Source: Pilaira anomala (taxonomy: Eukaryota; Mucoromycota; Mucoromycetes; Mucorales; Mucoraceae). Taken from it: a DNA stretch of 20,847 nt. The DNA lies in the NCBI GenBank assembly GCA_025716855.1, contig JAIXMQ010000164.1, forward strand, positions 1-20,847, given 5' to 3'. Positions 16,082-20,847 of this stretch are shown piece after piece (position 1 is the stretch's first letter; the number at the start of each line of letters is the position of its first letter). The notes under the pieces are model-generated. The model had not been told where the DNA came from, did no database searches, and saw nothing but the letters and a program-made list of their open reading frames with translations. A program made the position numbers and the translations under genes.

Positions 16082-18988
16082 ATGGACAACATCAATGAAG
16101 AAAGGCGTAACGATGTAACAGGTGGAAGTGGTGGTCAAGAAGTAAACCTGGTGGAAGCTGAAGTATATACTACCAAACGTGTTGTTGATGAAGTTTCAAG
16201 TGTTGGCTCAGGTTCTAATAATTCTATCAGTAAAAATAAAGTTACTAAGAGACCTCGTACAAAACCAGCTCCTCGTACTGAAGCTTCAAGTTCGGCTCCT
16301 ATTTTAATTGATCAAGTAATGAGTGAAGGTCCTGGTGTACTGCCTGGTAGTAATATCTCAACAATTGCTAATATGGGTGATAAACCAAGACGTGTAAGAG
16401 CTACCCCGCGAAGACTCAAGGTTACCGCTACTACTAAAAGCATCTGGGAAAAGTTAGGTGAAAGTCCTGCCCCATTAACGTTGAAAGAGTGGGTAGTCCT
16501 AGATAAGAACGTACAAAAGGATCTGAAGGATGGATTACGTTATCTTGGTGGTCGCAAGCCTCGAAAAGGAAAAGCTAAAGCCCCTATCAACGTACCTGTA
16601 CCTCCTGTAACAAATGCTGTAAATCTAGTGCAATATGAAAGTGAAGATAGTGATAGCTCGATATCTACAAGTTCCAATAGTTCTGACAATGAGTCTACTT
16701 CCGGGTACGAATCTTACGATGATACATCCACAGAAGAAGAAAGTGACAATGATACCGTCTATGATTATCCTTATGAAAAGGTACTGTTAGAGACATCTAC
16801 TCCTTTGGCTATTCTAGGTATGGTTAAGGATCAACCGGCTCGTATTATTTTAGATAGCGGCTCTGCACTTAGTGTCATCAATCGTTCTTTCGCTGCAAAG
16901 TTAGGCTTAATAGGTTCGGGTGATTCAGTTAGTATTAAAACAATCGAAACTACTAAAGAAAACCGTAAACGTAATCAATGTGAAGTAACGGTGGCGGTTC
17001 CTATTCGTATTGGTGGTCGTCTCCGTGTGGAACATATGGTAATCAAAGAAGATAATTATTCTAATGCTGCTGGTGAACCATTGATCTTACTGGGTATGAC
17101 ATTCTTGAAACAATATGGTATAATTATACATGCGAAAGAAAGTTTGGTCGAAGTACCTGTCAAGAATGGAACTAGTTCTATTATGGTACAAGCATACAGC
17201 TCGAAACGTTTGCCTACTGGTATAATTAATAAAGCTAGTGCTGAAGTATATTCTGTTTCTCTCTTGTGGGATGGTACCAAGGCTAATGGGTACGACTATC
17301 TAGTTGAATCTATTGAATCTGAAGTGTTGCCCAAATATCATAAAGGTGTTACTAAATTACCAGGAGATACTGTATATGGTGAAGATGAAAGATTAACTAC
17401 CACTTGTCCTCCTGATAATTTAAAAAGTTATATCGATGAAGCCCTACCAGACCAATCTGAATTTAAGTATGCCCTCAATCCTGATACTGGTGTCACTACT
17501 TGTGGTGATATTGAAGACCATGAACTGTCATTTGAAAAGGCTACTAATGAGTTACCTGCTACAATTGGTGAAGTGATTAAATCCAACAAGCTTTGTTTTG
17601 CTGAATTTGGCGGTCCTGGTCTTGTTAAGGATGTTGAATTGACCATCCAATTGAAACCGGGAGCTAAACCAGTCAAGAGTAGAGCTTACCAAATGTCGTG
17701 GGAAGAGGATGAATATCTAAAGAAGGAATTGGATTCCATGCTGAAATTAGGTTTGATACGTCCAAGTAAAGGTGTCTGGGTCAGTGGTATCTTTTTTATA
17801 AGACGTGCTACTGGTGGTCTTCGTCTAATTTACGATCTTAGAGGTATCAATCGAAACATCGTGGTAGAAGATTTCCCAATGCCAAATGTCTTTGATGTAG
17901 TCACTTCGTTTCACGGTAAAAAGTTCTTTACGGTGTTGGATCTGGCTAATGGTTTTGGTCAAGTAGCGCTTAGCGAAGAATCTAAGCAGTACACTGGTTT
18001 CATTTGTAAATATGGAACGTTCGAGCATAACCGCATTCCGTTTGGTCTCTCATTAAGTCCTGGTTTCTTCAATCGTACGCTTATGAATATATTGGGTCCT
18101 TATATTGGCACTTACTTTCATCTATTCGTGGATGATGTGATTATTGGTACTGATACGGTGGAAGCTCATGCTTATGCATTGAATTTATTATTTGGTCTAC
18201 TCTCTGAAGCTAATCTTAAGTTGAAATGGGCCAAGGCCGAAATATTTCAAACTGAAATCACCTACTTGGGTCATCGTATTTGTGCTGAAGGTGTGAAACC
18301 TACTGGTAGTAACGTGAAGAAGATCGAAGAAATGAGGCCTCCTGAAAATTGTAGCGAATTGAAGAGTTTCTTGGGTACTGTTAACTTTTACAGAAAGTTT
18401 ATACCATCTTTTGCTGAAACTGCTGGTCCTTTGACTAATTTATTAAAGAAAACGGTCAAATACGTCTGGTCTTCTGATTGTCAAGTTGCTTTCGAGGTAT
18501 TGAAAGGCAGGCTCACTTCTGCTCCCATTTTGGCGCACCCATCTCCCTACCAAGTCCAAAGGTTGACAACGGATTGTGCTCCATCACAAGGTATTGGATG
18601 TATCCTAAGCCAAAGTCCTGATGGTACTGAAAAGGATGAAACTGTTATAGCATATGCATCAAGATCAATGAGGTCAAATCATGAGAGGTCGTTAGGTGCT
18701 ACCGAAGGTGAAGCCATGGCTCTAGTATGGGGTGTCAAGTACTTTCGTCACTATCTTGCTGGTCGTGAATTCGTTCTTGTCAGTGATCATGCTAGTTTAA
18801 AATACATATTAAACAACGTCAGTCCAAATTCAAAGATCAATAGATGGGCTGCTGCTTTGATGGGTTTTCGTTTCGTATTTCGATATAAGCCTGGTTCGCT
18901 TATCCCTAGCGATAGTCTTTCTCGCATACACACTAAAGAGGTCAATGCACTCGAAGTTAATGAAGAAGCTCTTGCTGCTTGTGGTTAG
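16082..18988 (+). CDS. Pol of Ty3/gypsy element 2 (protease, RT, RNase H)
   Basis: This is 968 codons from the first ATG. In life it is probably made as Gag-Pol by a -1 shift at 16019-16025. Residues 1-240 are a low-complexity basic then acidic linker (KRPRTKPAPRTEAS, then a Ser/Asp/Glu stretch). The protease loop is LDSGSALSVIN (D258) and its fold closes at ILLGMTFL. RT spans about 540-800: LIYDLRGINRNI, FTVLDLANGFGQV (D620), IPFGLSLSPGFFNRT and FVDD (682-685). RNase H has LTTDCAPSQGIGC (D831), EGEAMALVWG and VSDHASLKYIL, and ends at PSDSLSRI. All catalytic residues are present and the frame is intact. No integrase is in frame: the stop follows 25 residues after RNase H. Confidence 0.93.
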   Translation: MDNINEERRNDVTGGSGGQEVNLVEAEVYTTKRVVDEVSSVGSGSNNSISKNKVTKRPRTKPAPRTEASSSAPILIDQVMSEGPGVLPGSNISTIANMGDKPRRVRATPRRLKVTATTKSIWEKLGESPAPLTLKEWVVLDKNVQKDLKDGLRYLGGRKPRKGKAKAPINVPVPPVTNAVNLVQYESEDSDSSISTSSNSSDNESTSGYESYDDTSTEEESDNDTVYDYPYEKVLLETSTPLAILGMVKDQPARIILDSGSALSVINRSFAAKLGLIGSGDSVSIKTIETTKENRKRNQCEVTVAVPIRIGGRLRVEHMVIKEDNYSNAAGEPLILLGMTFLKQYGIIIHAKESLVEVPVKNGTSSIMVQAYSSKRLPTGIINKASAEVYSVSLLWDGTKANGYDYLVESIESEVLPKYHKGVTKLPGDTVYGEDERLTTTCPPDNLKSYIDEALPDQSEFKYALNPDTGVTTCGDIEDHELSFEKATNELPATIGEVIKSNKLCFAEFGGPGLVKDVELTIQLKPGAKPVKSRAYQMSWEEDEYLKKELDSMLKLGLIRPSKGVWVSGIFFIRRATGGLRLIYDLRGINRNIVVEDFPMPNVFDVVTSFHGKKFFTVLDLANGFGQVALSEESKQYTGFICKYGTFEHNRIPFGLSLSPGFFNRTLMNILGPYIGTYFHLFVDDVIIGTDTVEAHAYALNLLFGLLSEANLKLKWAKAEIFQTEITYLGHRICAEGVKPTGSNVKKIEEMRPPENCSELKSFLGTVNFYRKFIPSFAETAGPLTNLLKKTVKYVWSSDCQVAFEVLKGRLTSAPILAHPSPYQVQRLTTDCAPSQGIGCILSQSPDGTEKDETVIAYASRSMRSNHERSLGATEGEAMALVWGVKYFRHYLAGREFVLVSDHASLKYILNNVSPNSKINRWAAALMGFRFVFRYKPGSLIPSDSLSRIHTKEVNALEVNEEALAACG

Positions 18989-19192
18989 GGTCAAAGAAAA
19001 ACAAGTGTCCGGGATGACAGAAAACTAACAACGGGTCACTATGGCCAGAGACACAGTAATTGATACTGCTGTTAGACATTTATTTTCGAAGCACAGATAT
19101 TTAATTTCCCATCGCAGAAATTTAATTACTGAATCATTTTTCAACCCACGCTCTATGCATTTATTAAATAAACAGGTGATACTGATACGCTA
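18989..19192 (+). pseudogene. Integrase N-terminal remnant of element 2
   Basis: Just after the pol stop one frame reads KLTTGHYG (GHYG is typical of the HHCC region, GH-F/Y-G). After a one-base shift another frame reads RDTVIDTAVRHLFSKHRYL from about 19045, stopping at the TAG at 19190-19192. Ty3/gypsy integrases commonly have GHxGRDxxI-like sequence here. Neither the CxxC pair nor the D,D,E core follows, and no second LTR is present to the window end. The element is therefore truncated within the integrase zinc-binding domain. Confidence 0.5.
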
Positions 19193-19975
19193 GAGGTACC
19201 AGTTTCTATTATATCTTATAAAAAACTTAAAAGATGAGGTTCTTTTTTCATTTATTCACATTCAGAACAAGGTAAAAAAAAAGGTGGCAGGAGGTTAAAG
19301 GAAAGACAAAAAAAAAAACAAAAACCAAAAAAAACCCCCCGGTTTCTGAAACTAAACGTTTTACAGCTACATTTATACAAGCTTTTTATATTTAAGCCTA
19401 TTTATTTTAATACTAAAACAGTTAGAGTTTCTTTATCTAGTTTTATTTCAGAAACATATTGATTTGATGCCAAAAAAGAAATCTCATTGATTTACTTACG
19501 TCACGTGCTCCCCAGCAAATTATTTAACCCTTAAAAATTGGGAGTCCCGCTTTTCAAGGCTCTTTGTTTATACACAATTCCGAACGTAATGAAATGAGTT
19601 AGACGAATCTGGTACATTCCTTTTTTTTTTTTTTGCCAATCTAGACTGACATGTTTTTAACTTATGGCTTTATTTACTAGAACAGACCGTGGAATAAGCT
19701 CATTTACTTTAGAATGCTTTTTCTTTCATGTTCGATTTCTTATATAATAGACCAAACTTTAGACACGCCTACAGCTCAAACACGTAATGTGCCTATAATA
19801 CTATGGTACATAAAGTAACTACTAAATTCATATTCCATATTTTTTTCATAAGCTAACGATATAAAAGTTTTTTTATTTAAGACAAAAAAAGAAATCTATA
19901 TATTTGGTTTATGGAGTTAAGAATATGAAAAAAAAGATACATAATATGTCGATGCTAGAACGCGAAAAAAGAAAG
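19193..19975. other. Non-coding AT-rich interval
   Basis: No supported gene or RNA. It contains an A-run/C6 junction at about 19327-19340, a CACGTG box at 19502-19507 preceded by TACGT, and scattered T-runs. Confidence 0.5.
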
Positions 19976-20363
19976 TTACAAGTTTTGAATGCTACCAGCA
20001 GAAGATTTGATGCTGTAGGAAATTTGTTTAAAACGTGAGTACATATATATGTATATATAATCTAATACATTTAAAATATAATCTAATACTTACTCTATAT
20101 AGCAGGATCCAAACATAAAAAGATGTTTACCACGACGATTTTCTTTTTTCTTTATTCTATCAAAAGAACAGCTATATATTTCATCATTTATCCAAGCTCC
20201 ACCAGCAATTGTTATTTCAAAATTATTGATTTTCACTTGATGAAAAGGAGTAGAACTGGAACGACTATAGTATTTCTTAAGGGATTTGATAATACTCTTG
20301 ATTGGTAGAAACACGAAGTCTTTTGTTGCTGTTAGAAGGATTGGGCAAAGTATAATTAGACAT
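19976..20363 (-). pseudogene. Possible small spliced gene, frameshifted (unknown function)
   Basis: A minus-strand ATG at 20361-20363 opens MSNYTLPNPSNSNKRLRVST and stops at 20277-20279. Another frame then continues KKYYSRSSSTPFHQVKINNF through GGAWINDEIYSCSFDRIKKK to MFGSCYI. A donor GTAAGT at 20093, a TACTCAC branch-like site and acceptor CCTACAG (intron 20013-20093, 81 nt) join it to a short exon, DIKSSAGSIQNL, and the stop at 19976-19978. A TATA-like TATATAAT lies 33 nt upstream of the ATG. A one-base indel near 20280 separates the two frames. I do not recognise the protein. It may be a broken gene, a fragment, or a sequencing error in a real small gene. Confidence 0.33.
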
Positions 20364-20395
20364 TATTAGTGTTTGAAAAGATGAAAAGTACTACT

Positions 20396-20403
20396 ATTAT
20401 ATA
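20396..20403 (-). promoter_or_regulatory. TATA-like element upstream of the small minus-strand gene
   Basis: The minus-strand TATATAAT lies 33 nt before the candidate ATG. Upstream of it is an A16/(GA)n stretch. It supports the direction of the candidate gene only weakly in such AT-rich DNA. Confidence 0.3.
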
Positions 20404-20405
20404 GG

Positions 20406-20435
20406 CAAAAAAAAAAAAAAAGAGAGAGAGAGATA
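20406..20435. repeat. A-run and (GA)n microsatellite
   Basis: A run of about 16 A residues is followed by about six GA dinucleotides. It is simple-sequence DNA. Confidence 0.8.
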
Positions 20436-20473
20436 GGACATAATGGCTCATTTATTCATTTATGTTGTAAAAA

Positions 20474-20599
20474 TTGGATGGTCTTGTTAAAATGGATGAT
20501 TTTGACAAATTGGATGATTTTGACAAGTCGGATGATTTTGACAAATTGGATGATTTTGACAAGTCGGATGATTTTGTCAAGTCGGATGATTTTGTCAAA
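20474..20599. repeat. 18-bp minisatellite, seven units
   Basis: The units are TYGGATGATTTTGWCAAR at 18-bp spacing from 20492, with a more diverged first unit at 20474-20491. Units differ only at a few positions (TTG/TCG, GAC/GTC, AAA/AAG). Because 18 is a multiple of three, all frames stay open through it. Confidence 0.9.
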
Positions 20600-20647
20600 T
20601 TGGGTATACAAATTGAAAGTACACAACAGATCGTTCAATCTCTTTGA
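20492..20647 (+). CDS. Short ORF over the minisatellite (LDDFDK hexapeptide repeat), uncertain
   Basis: From the ATG at 20492 the plus strand reads MDDFDK, then LDDFDK or SDDFDK or SDDFVK units (six in total), and ends LGIQIESTQQIVQSL at the TGA at 20645-20647 (51 residues). The peptide would be acidic and repetitive. The opposite strand and the second plus frame are also open through the repeat, so coding cannot be told from repeat structure alone. Confidence 0.2.
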   Translation: MDDFDKLDDFDKSDDFDKLDDFDKSDDFVKSDDFVKLGIQIESTQQIVQSL

Positions 20648-20780
20648 AAAAATCAGATCATCTTCTTTAAAGTTTGAACGAATCAATAAGGTTTGTCTAT
20701 TTTGTGCGTTACAAACATAGGATTTCGATATTTTATTGGTTGTCTTATGCACAAAAAAAAAAAAAAAAAAGGAAGGTAAT

Positions 20781-20790
20781 TATATAAAAG
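20781..20790 (+). promoter_or_regulatory. TATA promoter of a gene beyond the right edge
   Basis: TATATAAAAG is followed by GAGCTCTTCTG and then a CT-rich stretch (20805-20847). A TATA box followed by a CT block near the transcription start is common in fungal promoters. No ATG occurs before the window ends. Confidence 0.5.
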
Positions 20791-20847
20791 AGCTCTTCTG
20801 TTTTTTCTCTCTCTTTTCTCTTTTCTTTCTTTCTTTTTTCTCTCTTT

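Noticed and set aside
19925..20034. Plus-strand mini-gene MKKKIHNMSMLEREKRK with an intron at 20035-20102
   Set aside because: The product would be only about 40 residues. The minus strand offers a longer coding-like reading, stronger splice sites and a TATA-like box.

Overview
The window looks like a transposon-dense, AT-rich stretch of a fungal nuclear genome. The evidence is two Ty3/gypsy retrotransposons, a LINE-type ORF1 remnant, a Tc1/mariner-type non-autonomous DNA element, one nuclear-type tRNA-Ser gene with a Pol III T-run terminator, and spliceosomal intron signals (GTAAGT, a TACTAAT-like branch site, YAG). The base composition and Asn/Gln-rich low-complexity coding suggest an early-diverging fungus such as a Mucoromycota member. 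That placement is inference, not shown by any marker gene. No ordinary host protein gene can be called with confidence.

Layout: 1-299 is an edge fragment plus an A/T tandem repeat. 300-9658 is Ty3/gypsy element 1 on the minus strand, bounded by two nearly identical LTRs (300-834 and 9136-9658). Reading down the minus strand it has a PBS, gag (Asn-rich, no zinc knuckle), protease, an acidic linker, RT and RNase H, a 309-nt spacer, then integrase in its own reading unit, a C-terminal extension, a long pyrimidine tract and a PPT. All its ORFs are broken by frameshifts. A 1199-bp DNA element (1848-3046) sits in the integrase C-terminal domain, flanked by TA duplications. 9659-10800 is non-coding and carries a palindrome-rich 34-bp tandem array (10303-10404). 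10809-12672 is a decayed LINE-like ORF1 (zinc ribbon, coiled coil, RRM-like domain) bracketed by two copies of a structured 33-34-nt motif. 13108-13557 is a candidate solo LTR. 13673-13754 is tRNA-Ser(GCU), minus strand, with three CACGTG boxes just upstream.

From about 14.0 kb to 19.2 kb lies Ty3/gypsy element 2 on the plus strand. It has an LTR-like promoter, a PBS, an intact gag with a CCHC knuckle, and an intact pol (protease, RT, RNase H). Gag and pol are joined by what looks like a textbook -1 frameshift signal: heptamer G GGA AAA, a 6-nt spacer and a 13-bp stem-loop. The element stops inside an integrase remnant and no 3' LTR is visible. 19.2-20.85 kb holds a possible small spliced or broken gene on the minus strand, an 18-bp minisatellite that could encode an acidic hexapeptide repeat, and a TATA promoter pointing off the right edge.

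The most noteworthy points are the gag-pol frameshift signal of element 2, the separate integrase unit of element 1 with an identical motif after both stop codons, the ATG-poor promoter-plus-intron cargo of the DNA element, and the duplicated hairpin motif around the LINE ORF1.
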